From the NCBI RefSeq assembly GCF_040448675.1, contig NZ_CP159289.1, positions 620,001 to 684,000 of the forward strand: a stretch of DNA of 64,000 nt, given 5' to 3'. The notes beneath the pieces were generated by a model. The model did no database searches. It was not told the origin of the DNA and saw only the letters and a program-made list of their open reading frames with translations. Position 1 is the first letter of the stretch, and each line of letters begins with the position of its first letter. Both the position numbers and the translations under genes were made by a program. Of this stretch, positions 7,658 through 17,203 are shown piece by piece. The DNA comes from Dyadobacter sp. 676 (lineage in GTDB: Bacteria; Bacteroidota; Bacteroidia; Cytophagales; Spirosomataceae).

Positions 7658-8665
7658 ATGAAAAAGTATTTCCTCTCATTCCTCGCCTTTGCCGTGCTGG
7701 CAGCCACCGCGCTGATGGTGGCTTGTACCGACCACGTAGAACCTATCCCTGAACCGACGCAATTCTCGGTTTCCGGTTTCACCGGCGGCCTGCATTTTCC
7801 GATTGGACTGGTAGTCGACGAAAAAGGCCAGCTCTGGGTATCCGAGGCCGGAACCGGCAATAACGACGGCGCCGTTGTTATGATCACGCCGGGCGGCGTC
7901 AAGACCACCGTCCTGAGTGGTTTCAAATCCAGTTCGAGCCCGGAAGGAGGACCCGAGGGCATCAGCCACATGTATTACGAAAACGGCACGCTGTATGTGC
8001 TCCACGGCGTTGAGGGCTTGTTGTACATCGTCGACGTATCGAATTTCGACGCCGGCGACCCACCGCTGGCCAAAAATCTGGTTCCAACGGAAAATATCGC
8101 CGATTTCGTGCTGACACAAAACCTCACTAATCCTCTTAATTCCAACCCGTACAGCCTGACCAAAGGTCCGGATGGCCATTTGTATATCGCTGATGCCGGC
8201 GCGAATGCGATCATCAAACGGGACAAGGATACCAAAATGCTTTCGGTATTCGCCAAGATCCCCGGACCTGCCCCAACCACCGACGCGGTCCCGACAGGCA
8301 TCGTTTTCGACGGCAGTAAATTCCTGCTGAGCACGCTCACGGGCTTTCCGTTCGCACCAGGTGCCGCCAGCATCTTCCAGGTGACGCCGGCGGGACAAGT
8401 TAGTCCTTATAAAACAGGCTTTACCACCCTCACCCACCTCACATTGACGGCCAATAACAAGCCGCTCGTGCTTCACTTCGCCAATTTCGCGCCGCCTCCC
8501 GGCCCTCCGGTCGGATTCGTTCCCGGCACGGGCTCGATCCTCAACGAAGACGGTATGACGCTGCTGAGCGGCCTCAATATGCCTACCGACATCAAGCGTA
8601 GCGGCGACCGGACATTCTATGTCCTAAGCTATTTCGACGGCACGATCCAGAAACTGAGTTACTGA
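7658..8665 (+). CDS. ScyD/ScyE family lipoprotein (NHL-type beta-propeller)
   Basis: A 335-residue envelope lipoprotein. The signal MKKYFLSFLAFAVLAATALMVAC ends in a lipobox Cys near residue 23. The rest is built of beta-propeller blades with recurring phrases such as FPIGLVVDEKGQLWVSEAG and LTKGPDGHLYIADAGANAI, matching the ScyD/ScyE family (named from the cyanobacterial scytonemin cluster, but common in Bacteroidota with no known link to scytonemin). Function is unknown; a surface binding role is plausible. It is monocistronic: a candidate promoter lies upstream and a shared bidirectional terminator follows. Confidence 0.85.
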   Translation: MKKYFLSFLAFAVLAATALMVACTDHVEPIPEPTQFSVSGFTGGLHFPIGLVVDEKGQLWVSEAGTGNNDGAVVMITPGGVKTTVLSGFKSSSSPEGGPEGISHMYYENGTLYVLHGVEGLLYIVDVSNFDAGDPPLAKNLVPTENIADFVLTQNLTNPLNSNPYSLTKGPDGHLYIADAGANAIIKRDKDTKMLSVFAKIPGPAPTTDAVPTGIVFDGSKFLLSTLTGFPFAPGAASIFQVTPAGQVSPYKTGFTTLTHLTLTANNKPLVLHFANFAPPPGPPVGFVPGTGSILNEDGMTLLSGLNMPTDIKRSGDRTFYVLSYFDGTIQKLSY

Positions 8666-8685
8666 TTTAATTGACAATCGATGTG

Positions 8686-8721
8686 AAACAGGCAGATATT
8701 CCGGCGAATATCTGCCTGTTT
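8686..8721. terminator. Bidirectional terminator between convergent genes
   Basis: A 15-16 bp near-perfect stem around a CGGC loop with a run of T on the plus-strand side. It separates the ScyD/ScyE gene (plus) from the convergent AI-2E transporter gene (minus), whose stop is at 8724. Confidence 0.9.
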
Positions 8722-8723
8722 TT

Positions 8724-9872
8724 TTAGAATAATGTCCGCTCCTTGTCCTCTGCTTCGCGCGGGTTCACGACCTGTGCAGGAGGATCGTCGGGCATGGTAT
8801 CGCCGAGCAGTTTGCCCCATGGTTTCAGTTCGTCGATGCGATCGAAAATGATTTTCAGTACCGCCACGAACGGGATCGACAAAAACATTCCGCTCACTCC
8901 CCACAAAGTGCCGCCAAGCAACACCACGAGAATGGAAATCAACGCATTCACGGAAACCTTTGAGGATACTACCCTCGGAACAATGATGTTATTGTCCAGA
9001 AACTGGATCACCGTATAGGCGCCGATGATCAGTAACGGAGTGGTATATCCGTCCTTGGTAATGAATGAAATAAGTACCGGCAATGCGATGGCGATGATGC
9101 CGCCGATGTAGGGAATTAAATTCAGAATGGCGCCGATGACACCCAGCAACAGCGCATACGGTACCCCCAGAATAAGCAATGCAATCGAGTTCAATGCGGC
9201 GATAATGGAAGTTTCGATCATCAACCCCACAATATAACTTTGCACGGCGCCTTTGGTTTCCTGTAAAATCTCGGCAACCTGTTCGGAATTATTCTCATCA
9301 AAAACCTCAAATATAAAATTGAGGATCAACGGCTTATAAAATAGCAACAGAAAGATATAAAGCGGTATCAGTACGAAATAACTGATGATGCCAAAAAGCG
9401 TGTTCACGGTTTTACCTACGTACGCCCGGCTGTTGTTAATTGCGTCGTCGAGCATGCTCATTTGCTTTTCCGTGGAAATACCAAAGGTCGACGACAGCCA
9501 TGCTTGCAGGTTACCGAGCAATTTTATCGTTTTCTTTTCCAGCTGCGGAATCATGTCGCCGAACTGGACGATTTGCGACGAAAGAAAAAACATGATCCCG
9601 CCTACTATCAGAATGGCGATGAAGATCGTCAGCACGATAGCGAGGATTTTGTTGAATTTCCATTTCTGAAAACGATTGTAAATCGGGTTGAGCAATACCG
9701 AAATCAATCCGGCGAATGCAAACGGGACGATGATCTCCTGCAACAGATTGAGGATATAAAAGAACAGGTAAAGCCCGATGAGGACCATCGGGGCTTTGAT
9801 GTAGAAGGGGAAACCATCGCGCTCCATGAGCGGTCCCGCTTCGCGTTTGCGACTTTTGAAAAACAGTCCCAT
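8724..9872 (-). CDS. AI-2E family transporter (PerM/YdiK-like membrane protein)
   Basis: A 382-residue inner-membrane protein of the AI-2E exporter family, whose members include the autoinducer-2 exporter TqsA and sodium/proton antiporters; the name does not prove the substrate. The pattern is typical: two N-terminal helices, an amphipathic cytoplasmic segment (about residues 100-150) with QLEKK, then a C-terminal bundle of five to six helices. The family glycine-rich motif lies at GVIGAILNLIPYIGGIIA, with LDNNIIVPRVV following. The hydrophilic tail after about residue 350 is Asp/Pro-rich. It is convergent with the ScyD/ScyE gene. Confidence 0.9.
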   Translation of the reverse strand: MGLFFKSRKREAGPLMERDGFPFYIKAPMVLIGLYLFFYILNLLQEIIVPFAFAGLISVLLNPIYNRFQKWKFNKILAIVLTIFIAILIVGGIMFFLSSQIVQFGDMIPQLEKKTIKLLGNLQAWLSSTFGISTEKQMSMLDDAINNSRAYVGKTVNTLFGIISYFVLIPLYIFLLLFYKPLILNFIFEVFDENNSEQVAEILQETKGAVQSYIVGLMIETSIIAALNSIALLILGVPYALLLGVIGAILNLIPYIGGIIAIALPVLISFITKDGYTTPLLIIGAYTVIQFLDNNIIVPRVVSSKVSVNALISILVVLLGGTLWGVSGMFLSIPFVAVLKIIFDRIDELKPWGKLLGDTMPDDPPAQVVNPREAEDKERTLF

Positions 9873-9938
9873 GGCAAGGTATCAGAAATGAAAAGTAAGG
9901 GTTTAACAACGCGGGATACCGGATGACCGGGGTGCGAA

Positions 9939-10148
9939 TTACTCGACGCCCTCATATTCCTTAACATCCTGATCGGACAATTCGACGATCGAAATCACCT
10001 CGCCCCGGGGTTGCTCAGGGCCCCCGCGGTTCACAACGTTCGTGATATACGACCGGCTCGGATACGTTTCCGATTCGATGATGTGGCGTTCAAAAGTCAG
10101 GATATTCTCCTCCGATGTGGAGGCAATGGTAATCATGAAATTGCGCAT
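9939..10148 (-). CDS. Small hypothetical protein
   Basis: 69 residues, not recognised. It is acidic and soluble with no signal peptide or membrane segment, beginning MRNFMITIAST and ending in a run of acidic residues (ELSDQDVKEYEG). It sits about 65 bases upstream of the AI-2E transporter gene on the same strand and may share its transcript. The frame is open with an ATG start and codon use like its neighbours. Confidence 0.5.
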   Translation of the reverse strand: MRNFMITIASTSEENILTFERHIIESETYPSRSYITNVVNRGGPEQPRGEVISIVELSDQDVKEYEGVE

Positions 10149-10298
10149 AGTTGTGGTATTTGATTTTCAAATTCCCATCAAGAATGATGCCAGATGGAGG
10201 GGAAAGGGGGGGAATGTCGCATCCTTCCCTTCCTCGCTTTTCTCATTTCCGCCCTCCCCCTGGCACATTTTTAGAACGAGCGATCAAAAAAAACGATT

Positions 10299-11036
10299 AT
10301 GCCCGAAGGACCGTCCATTGTCATTTTGAGAGAGACTGTTGAAGCACTGCACCTGAGCGGGAAAACCGTGCGGCATGCCGAAGGCACCGCACGCATCGAT
10401 ATCGGCCGGTTGACCAACCGGAAAGTAACCGGTTTCAAATCCTGGGGAAAACATTTCCTGATCTGCTTTGAAAATTTTACGGTCCGGATCCATTTCCTGC
10501 TCTTCGGCTCCTATTATATCGACGACCGGAAAAAAGCTCCCCCGCACCTGAGCCTGCTATTCGACGAACACGTATTGAATTTTTACACTACGTCCATCCA
10601 GCTTATCGAGGCCCCGGCCGACGAGCTGTACGACTGGTCGGCCGATATCATGTCCGAAACCTGGAAGCCGGCAGCCGCATTCAAAAAGTTGAAAGCAAAG
10701 CCGAAAGTGCTCATCTGCGACGCGCTGCTCGACCAGGACATTTTCGCGGGCAGTGGAAATATCATCAAAAACGAGGTGCTCTTCCGCTGCCGCATTCACC
10801 CGCTGAGCGTTGCTGGCGAAATCCCCGATACCAAATTGAAGGAAATAGTCCGGGAGACACGGAATTATGCTTTTGATTTTCTGAAATGGAAGAAGGAAGG
10901 GACTTTAAAAAGGCATTGGCTGGCACATACCAGGAAAATTTGTCCGCGATGTGACATTCCGTTTCACAAGGAATATCTCGGGCGTACCAAGCGGCGCAGC
11001 TATTTTTGCGAAAATTGCCAGCGGAAATATGCGTAA
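10299..11036 (+). CDS. Fpg/Nei family DNA glycosylase (endonuclease VIII-like)
   Basis: A 245-residue DNA repair enzyme that removes oxidised bases and nicks the abasic site by beta/delta-elimination. The N-terminus MPEGPS gives the catalytic Pro2-Glu3 pair that attacks C1' of the damaged nucleotide. The central helix-two-turns-helix has the conserved Asn in GSGNIIKNEVLF. The C-terminus carries the zinc finger as CPRC...CENC with an Arg in TKRRSYFC. The start fits because the initiating Met is removed to expose Pro. The protein is somewhat short and lacks the longer Fpg lesion-recognition loop, so a Nei-type preference is likelier. A strong bidirectional terminator follows. Confidence 0.9.
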   Translation: MPEGPSIVILRETVEALHLSGKTVRHAEGTARIDIGRLTNRKVTGFKSWGKHFLICFENFTVRIHFLLFGSYYIDDRKKAPPHLSLLFDEHVLNFYTTSIQLIEAPADELYDWSADIMSETWKPAAAFKKLKAKPKVLICDALLDQDIFAGSGNIIKNEVLFRCRIHPLSVAGEIPDTKLKEIVRETRNYAFDFLKWKKEGTLKRHWLAHTRKICPRCDIPFHKEYLGRTKRRSYFCENCQRKYA

Positions 11037-11074
11037 CAACGACTGGCCAAAGTATGCATGATTCCCTACCTGAT

Positions 11075-11119
11075 GAAGCCAAAAAAAGCGGACGTAGGAT
11101 CGTCCGCTTTTTTGGCTTC
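11075..11119. terminator. Bidirectional terminator
   Basis: A long inverted repeat (11075-11094 with 11101-11119) around a 6-base loop, with A- and T-runs inside the arms. It serves the plus-strand glycosylase gene and the minus-strand lipoprotein gene that ends at 11147. Confidence 0.85.
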
Positions 11120-11146
11120 AATTAAATAATCGACACCTCTTAAATA

Positions 11147-11830
11147 TCAATATTTCGAGTAATGGTCAATCCGGATCTTCGCTACCTTCCCGGCCCGGAA
11201 ATGCACCTGGATCTGATCCATCGCGTCCTGCCCTGTCGCATAGCCGAAATACCATTGCGGCGACCGTCCCATCGCCGGATCATAGGTCGTAGACAGGTTT
11301 TTGGTCATCAGAAAGATACGCTGGAATTTCGATGAATAATTTTTCATGTCGCGGATGTTGGCGAGTTTTCCATAAAGCGCCGCCACGTCGTCACCTGTAC
11401 GGACGGACGAAGCCGCTTTTTGTTTTTCCGGCCATTGGTCGAGCTTTTTGCCGCTATTCAGATAAATCGCCTTCACTTTTCCGTCCTTGACAGTGATCTG
11501 CACACCCGTGTCGGTGCCCTGGTTCTCGTCGAGGAGAATGTATTCGTACAGCGGAATGCTTTCACGAAGCGGGCTGAGATCGGAGAATATGTTACTTACA
11601 ACATGCAGTGCCGAAACACCCTTAGGGGCTTGGAGCGCCTGAATTTTAGGATAGACAGCCGCAGCCTCGTCGCCGATCGCGATATCGAGATAGCTGCCGG
11701 TTTCGATACTGTCCCTTTCAATATGGTATGGCATAGGCTCGGGACCGGTAACAAGGGGTTCGGCGGTTTCGGATTGGCACGCCGTGAAGAGCGCTGCCGA
11801 AAACAGGAATGCGATAAATCTGGTTTGCAT
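11147..11830 (-). CDS. Hypothetical lipoprotein
   Basis: 227 residues. A lipoprotein signal MQTRFIAFLFSAALFTAC places the lipidated Cys at position 18. The mature part starts with an acidic linker and then alternates short beta strands and loops (LDIAIGDEAAAVYPKI, GVQITVKDGKVKAIYLNSGK, QIQVHFRAGKVAKIRIDHY). The two similar strand-turn-strand units suggest a repeated small domain, as in BLIP- or SmpA-like folds, but no family was recognised. It lies downstream of SusD on the same strand with a gap of about 90 bases and could belong to that transport locus; this is inference from position. Confidence 0.7.
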   Translation of the reverse strand: MQTRFIAFLFSAALFTACQSETAEPLVTGPEPMPYHIERDSIETGSYLDIAIGDEAAAVYPKIQALQAPKGVSALHVVSNIFSDLSPLRESIPLYEYILLDENQGTDTGVQITVKDGKVKAIYLNSGKKLDQWPEKQKAASSVRTGDDVAALYGKLANIRDMKNYSSKFQRIFLMTKNLSTTYDPAMGRSPQWYFGYATGQDAMDQIQVHFRAGKVAKIRIDHYSKY

Positions 11831-11919
11831 AGGTTTAGTGGTTTATAAAAAAGGGACATTCCCAACGGCCAATCGGTTGTAACCGATGCGAAATTTTAAA
11901 GGGGGCTAATCCCTCCATC

Positions 11920-13533
11920 CTACCACCCCGGGTTCTGATCCAGTTCCGGGTTCAGTGCGATTTCGTTAATTGGCAGGGGCCAGAGGTAGTCTTTCGCGGG
12001 GTCGAATTTGCGGAAGCTGGCGGCTTGCACGAGAATGATGTTGTCGGGAGTGAGGTTGACAGTCGCTGCGGCGAATTCATTTTTGAAGTAAAAATTACCA
12101 AGCACCGGTTTTACCAACTCTGTTTCAGCGGTTTTCCAACGGATGATGTCCCAGTAACGGAAACCCTCCTGGGCGAGCTCTACACGACGCTCCCGACGGA
12201 TTTCCTCCCGCATATCCAGGCCGTTGGCTTTCGCAAACGCATTCGTCAGCCTGGCGATCTGGCCACGTTCACGGAGCAGGTTGACCGACATATCCAGCTC
12301 CGCGTCGGTAATGGCATTGTTCAGCTCGTAAGTTGCCTCGGCGAAAATCAGCAGCACCTCGGCGTAGCGCAGCAACGGGCGATCGATGGTCGATGCCTGT
12401 GTGTTCCAGTCGTCGATGTTGGCGAATTTGCGGAACATGTAGCCTGTTTTATTGAAAACCAGGTTCGCAATATCAAATATCGGCTTGGTAGTCATCATCG
12501 CGTCCCCGCGCTTCATGAACGTCGCGCTCATACGGGCGTCGCGGTTCCTGAAAACCTTGTGCGACGAATCCGGCATTACCCACAGCGGCGACTTCGTAAT
12601 GGGTAGACCGTCCTTCATTAAATACGAGTCGGCGAGCGATTTTGTAGGGTTCACATTACCGTTTTCCAGCGATCCGCGATAGTAGGAATGCGTGAGCACC
12701 CGTTCGGTGTTGGACACGCCGTACTGTTTTACGATGACATTCTCCTTGTTCTGGCGCCCCTCTCCTGCCAGCTGGAAAAGATCGAAATAGCTGGCAAACA
12801 ACGCGTGCTCCTTACTGTCGATCACCGCTTTGCTGGCAGCCAGCGCAAGGGTTAGATGCTTGGTTGCATCGCCTTTGGAATGAAATTTCGCAAATGTGCC
12901 TTCGAACAATGCCACACGCGCTTTGAACGCCTGCGCGGCAGTCCTGGAAATACGTCCGTAGTCTGTGGTGCCCAGTGTGGTAATAGTGGGAAGATTCGCA
13001 ATCGCGAAATCGAGATCGGAATAAATATGATCTACGATGGTTTCGCGCGGAGCGGCCGGCTGGCGGAGCTCCGGGCTACTCTCATCCAGCGTTTTCAGGA
13101 TCAGCGGCACGCTGCCGTATTTCTGTACCAGACTAAAATAGCCCCATGCTCGGAAGAAACGGGCTTCCGCCAGATAACGGTCCAGCACAGCCGGTGTTAC
13201 AGCGGCACGTGGCGCTTTTTCGAGAATATTATTCGAAGCACGAATCAGGTTGTACGGCGTGTTATAGTCAGCCGAAGCCGTTGCAGGAGCCAGCCTCGAC
13301 CCGTCGCTGATCATATTGGCCGAAAGCCCGAATGCATCGTCCGACCACACGTCGTCATTGTTAAAACCCGGCAGGAACGTATACAGATAATTGTTAGCTG
13401 CCTTGATGTCCGATTCGGACGTCCAGAAGGCGTCGTCGCTGATGTTGGTTTCCGGCAGACGGTTCACGTCGCACGACGCCAGACCGGCCAGCAGCGACAG
13501 GCCTATGAATGCTTTTTGAATGGTTATTTTCAT
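11920..13533 (-). CDS. SusD/RagB family nutrient-binding outer membrane lipoprotein
   Basis: A SusD-like surface lipoprotein of about 537 residues that forms the lid over its partner SusC-type channel and captures the ligand. The start at 13533 gives a good lipoprotein signal (MKITIQKAFIGLSLLAGLASC); an ATG 21 bases upstream would add seven residues. Landmarks include the post-Cys DVNRLPETNISDDAFW segment, the TPR-rich helical core with LDRYLAEARFFRAWGYFSLVQKYG near residues 120-150, VLLIFAEATYELN, and the C-terminal RRERRVELAQEGFRYWDIIRW and YLWPLPINEIALNPELDQNPGW. It is 35 bases downstream of SusC, in one operon. Confidence 0.93.
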   Translation of the reverse strand: MKITIQKAFIGLSLLAGLASCDVNRLPETNISDDAFWTSESDIKAANNYLYTFLPGFNNDDVWSDDAFGLSANMISDGSRLAPATASADYNTPYNLIRASNNILEKAPRAAVTPAVLDRYLAEARFFRAWGYFSLVQKYGSVPLILKTLDESSPELRQPAAPRETIVDHIYSDLDFAIANLPTITTLGTTDYGRISRTAAQAFKARVALFEGTFAKFHSKGDATKHLTLALAASKAVIDSKEHALFASYFDLFQLAGEGRQNKENVIVKQYGVSNTERVLTHSYYRGSLENGNVNPTKSLADSYLMKDGLPITKSPLWVMPDSSHKVFRNRDARMSATFMKRGDAMMTTKPIFDIANLVFNKTGYMFRKFANIDDWNTQASTIDRPLLRYAEVLLIFAEATYELNNAITDAELDMSVNLLRERGQIARLTNAFAKANGLDMREEIRRERRVELAQEGFRYWDIIRWKTAETELVKPVLGNFYFKNEFAAATVNLTPDNIILVQAASFRKFDPAKDYLWPLPINEIALNPELDQNPGW

Positions 13534-13568
13534 TGGTATTTTCTTAAAAGCCATGATCAGTCAGAGTT

Positions 13569-16500
13569 TTAAAACGACACGTTAATACCCAGCGAAGCGG
13601 TGGCGAAGAATGGATAATCATTTTCCACGCCATCACGTGTTTCCGGGTCGAAATAACCCTGGAACTTGCCCAATCCCGAGAAAGTCAGGATATCCTGGCC
13701 GGAGAAAAACACGCGTGCACGCGACATCTTTATGCGCTCGGTAATGCGCGAGGGGATCGTGTATCCGAACTGGATGTTTTTCAGGCGTACATAGCTTGCA
13801 TCCAGCGTCCATTTGTCGGAAGGCAGGTAGTTGTGAGTACCGCCGGTGTATGGTCTGGGGAACAGCGCGTCGGTATGCTCGGGCGTCCAGTAATCACTGT
13901 GGATGCCCATAGCCTGTTTCCACGTTACCAGTAGCGGGGCAACCGATTCGGCCGTTGAGCGGTAACTGCGCTTGCCTACCCCCTGAAAGAATGCCGTGAA
14001 GTCGAAACCCTTCCAGCTGGCGCCGAGGTTCACGCCGAACAGGTAACGCGGCGCGGTAGTACCGAGCAATACGAGGTCTCCATGGTCTGCAACGGTTCCT
14101 TTGCCTATCGAAAGACGCTTGTCGCCATTACGGTCGATGTATTTCACATCGCCGGGCCCTGTGCGGTTATCCTGGAATGCCCATTCTTTTACCTCGTCGG
14201 CAGAGTTGAAATAGCCGGCTGTCTGATAGCCCCAGATCGTATTCAGCGCATATCCCTCGATCAGGTCGTTTTTCCCGGGTCCGACAACCGTCCGTCCCGA
14301 GAAATTGATGAGCTTATTATTATTATCGGAAAAATTAATGGCCACGGAATAGTTGAAATCCTTGCCGATCTTGTCGCGGAAGCGCAGCTCGGTTTCCCAT
14401 CCCCACGATTTCAGTTCGCCGTTGTTCTTCCGTGGCGTGCCTACGCCGATCACTCCTGGTAACTGCTGCGGAGTGAGCATGTTGCGGTTGAACTTCACAT
14501 AGTAATCGCCGCTGAATTGCAAACGGTTTTGCAGCAAACCGATATCGATGCCACCGTTGGTCGTTTCGATGGTTTCCCACGAAAGCGCCTCCGACGGAAT
14601 AGAGCCCTGGTAAATGTAGGAGGTGCGCGAATCGCCCAACACAAGGTTGTTCCCGCGAGTAAGTTGGCTCACATAATCATAATAACCGATGTTGGTACCC
14701 AATGCGCCCCCGAGGCGTCCCCACGACCCGCGCAGCTTGAACTCAGAGAAAAACGGCAGCGGGGTGGCAAACCAGTTTTCCTGATGCAGGTTCCACCCTG
14801 CCGACACCGCCGGGAAGACCTTTCTCCTGTAACCCGGTGCCAGTTTCGAGCTCTCGTCCAACCGAATGGTGGCTTCGATAAGGTATTTATTTTTGTAGTT
14901 GTAATTAAATCTTCCAAAAACCGACTGGAACGCATACGTCGCGATTATCTGCCGGTTGCTTTTCGTCTTGTCGTCGCCCAGGTTCAATGTAGGCAAATCG
15001 TTGCTCACGAGGTTGGTGGCGGCGGTAAACAACGTGTCGGTCCGGAAGTCTTCCCACTGGTAACCTGCGAAAAGACCGAAATTATGGTCCTTACCCACCG
15101 TAAAGTCATAATTGACCAATGCCTGCAAGTTGGTATTCTTGGTCACGTCGTCGGTAATGGCGAACGAATTGATCTGGTTCACATACCCGGCCACCTTCGA
15201 TTTGCTCCAAAGGGGCACAGTACGGTTAAACTGCTCGCGGTCGCCGCGGCGGTACTGCGTTCCGGCAATGGCGCGGATTTGCAAACCTTTGATAAAATTG
15301 GCGGCCGTCAGCGTAAACACCCCATCGAAGTAATTTCTACGGTTTTCATTATAACCGCCCGATTCGAGGATGGCATACGTGTTGTTGGCGGTATTATAAC
15401 GGCCCTCCGGCGTGAAAAACGGATTTCTGGTACGGAAACGGTAAACCTGGTAAATCAACCCGCTGCCATTCACCTCCGTCGACGCAGTCCTGGCCTTATC
15501 GTTGGTGTAGGACAAACGGCTGTCGAGCGTCAGGTGCTTCGTCAGTTGCGAACCCAGGTTCAGCCTCACATTGTACCGGTCGTAACTGTCGGGGCCTACC
15601 TTGAAAACGCCCTGTTTGTTGTAATAGCCTCCCGAAAGCAGGAAGTTGAGCTTTTCCGTTCCGCCGCGGGCAGTCAGGTTATGCGTGCTCATGGAGGTGT
15701 ACTTACGCAGGATCTGGTCGGCTATCGGTTCCTGATTGTAATACAAATAGGAAGAAGTATCGGCCGGGTTAACCACATAAGGAACGCCGTCGCGGATACG
15801 CTGGATTTCCTCGTCGGTATATTCCGGAGCGCTGCCCGAATTGGCGCGGGCCAGATTCGAGAACAGCGCCTCGTCCAGCAACGACATCCGTTTCGGTACA
15901 TTCAGCGACCAGTCGATCCCCTGCTGACCCGTGTAGTCAAACGTAACCTTACCGGTTTTCCCTTTTTTGGTAGTAATCAAAATAACCCCGCCCGCGGCCT
16001 GCGCACCGTAAATGGCTGCCGCTGCCGCGTCTTTCAGTACGCTGATGTTCTCGACGTCGTTCGGGTTCATGGTTTGCATCGTGCTGATGGGCACACTAAC
16101 GCCGTCGAGCAGTACGAGCGGGTTCACGTTGCCGTTGGCCGAAGTCGCGCCGCGGATCTGGATATTGATATTTTCACGGCCCGGCTGACCGGTCTGCCGG
16201 GTCACCACCAGCCCGGGCGTTACGCCCTGCATACCCGTAGCCAGGTTACTGGTGGGGCGGTTTTCAATGGCTTTCGAATCGATGGTCGATACCGCACCGG
16301 TGAGATTGGCCTTTTTCTGCGTGCCGTAGCCGACGACCACGACTTCCTCCAATGCACGGTCGTCCGTCAGCAGTTGCACATCGATCACCGTTTTGCTCCC
16401 CACCGTTATTTCTTGCGAAACATACCCTACAAAGCTGAAAATGAGCACTGCGTTATTGTCCGAGACGGAAAGTTTATATTTGCCGTCCGCATCGGTGGTG

Positions 16501-17003
16501 GTGCCCGTCTGGGTACCTTTCACGAGAATGCTCACGCCCGGCAGGCCCGCTCCCGCGTTGTCGGTCACGGTCCCCGAGATATCGATCTCCGCGGCCCGGG
16601 TTTCCACAGGTTCGGCCGACGCGTCAGGGTGTACTTCGGAGGTGTTCTTTTGCCGTTTGAGGATGATCTTGTTGCCCGATACCTCATATTTCAATCCGAG
16701 TGGCTGCAAAATACCGTCGAGCACCGACGACAACGTTTTGTTCTCAGCCTCGAAACTGATCTTTCGTTGCGATTGAATAATTTCCCGGCTATATAGAAAG
16801 CTGACATTCGCCGATTTTTCGAGTCTTGAAATCACCGATTCGATGCGTTCGTTTTCTACCGAGATCGAAATGCGCTGGTTGAGCATTTCCTGGGCTGCAC
16901 CGTTTCCGGCCCAGCTGAATTGCATGAACAGCAACGTGAGCAGCATCTGGATACCCAGTAAACTGCGCAGGGATTGTTTGGAACCTGTCGAGTTCGATTT
17001 CAT
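13569..17003 (-). CDS. SusC/RagA family TonB-dependent transporter with STN domain
   Basis: An 1144-residue outer membrane importer. After a signal peptide (about 1-37) comes an STN domain (about 43-115, the contact site for a FecR-type anti-sigma factor), a carboxypeptidase-regulatory-like domain (about 140-215, GTVTDNAGAGLPGVSILVKG), the TonB-box region EEVVVVGYGTQ, a plug domain with VLDG-type motif LVLLDGVSVP, and a 22-strand barrel ending in an aromatic residue (GINVSF). With SusD it forms a bipartite uptake gate for an oligosaccharide or peptide. The STN domain and the upstream FecR and ECF sigma genes imply trans-envelope control by the ligand. No CAZyme is adjacent, so the substrate is not indicated. 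Confidence 0.95.
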   Translation of the reverse strand: MKSNSTGSKQSLRSLLGIQMLLTLLFMQFSWAGNGAAQEMLNQRISISVENERIESVISRLEKSANVSFLYSREIIQSQRKISFEAENKTLSSVLDGILQPLGLKYEVSGNKIILKRQKNTSEVHPDASAEPVETRAAEIDISGTVTDNAGAGLPGVSILVKGTQTGTTTDADGKYKLSVSDNNAVLIFSFVGYVSQEITVGSKTVIDVQLLTDDRALEEVVVVGYGTQKKANLTGAVSTIDSKAIENRPTSNLATGMQGVTPGLVVTRQTGQPGRENINIQIRGATSANGNVNPLVLLDGVSVPISTMQTMNPNDVENISVLKDAAAAAIYGAQAAGGVILITTKKGKTGKVTFDYTGQQGIDWSLNVPKRMSLLDEALFSNLARANSGSAPEYTDEEIQRIRDGVPYVVNPADTSSYLYYNQEPIADQILRKYTSMSTHNLTARGGTEKLNFLLSGGYYNKQGVFKVGPDSYDRYNVRLNLGSQLTKHLTLDSRLSYTNDKARTASTEVNGSGLIYQVYRFRTRNPFFTPEGRYNTANNTYAILESGGYNENRRNYFDGVFTLTAANFIKGLQIRAIAGTQYRRGDREQFNRTVPLWSKSKVAGYVNQINSFAITDDVTKNTNLQALVNYDFTVGKDHNFGLFAGYQWEDFRTDTLFTAATNLVSNDLPTLNLGDDKTKSNRQIIATYAFQSVFGRFNYNYKNKYLIEATIRLDESSKLAPGYRRKVFPAVSAGWNLHQENWFATPLPFFSEFKLRGSWGRLGGALGTNIGYYDYVSQLTRGNNLVLGDSRTSYIYQGSIPSEALSWETIETTNGGIDIGLLQNRLQFSGDYYVKFNRNMLTPQQLPGVIGVGTPRKNNGELKSWGWETELRFRDKIGKDFNYSVAINFSDNNNKLINFSGRTVVGPGKNDLIEGYALNTIWGYQTAGYFNSADEVKEWAFQDNRTGPGDVKYIDRNGDKRLSIGKGTVADHGDLVLLGTTAPRYLFGVNLGASWKGFDFTAFFQGVGKRSYRSTAESVAPLLVTWKQAMGIHSDYWTPEHTDALFPRPYTGGTHNYLPSDKWTLDASYVRLKNIQFGYTIPSRITERIKMSRARVFFSGQDILTFSGLGKFQGYFDPETRDGVENDYPFFATASLGINVSF

Positions 17004-17159
17004 TGGTTAAGGAATTTCATGATGGGTTAAAGTTTAGAAAAAGCATTGTTTCGCCAGAGCTTCGTACCTGGCGGCGCGTCCAAAATCATGCACAGTGTGC
17101 ACGGTGCAGCGTTTTTTTACATAGGCAAATGGTTAAGTGACAATTTCGCGAAGTACCGG

Positions 17160-17203
17160 GCGCCCCCGACTAGGCGTCCCCGACTAGGCGCCCCCCCGCT
17201 AAG
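17160..17203. repeat. Three tandem 14-base GC-rich units at the fecR end
   Basis: Units at 17160-17173 and 17174-17187 differ by one base; a third, altered unit (17188-17203) contains a C7 run and overlaps the stop codon of the FecR gene. The repeats lie in the gap between FecR and SusC and may come from slippage. Confidence 0.6.

Noticed and set aside
14517..16796. A long plus-strand open frame opposite SusC
   Set aside because: It is a shadow of the SusC coding sequence on the other strand and has no recognisable domain.
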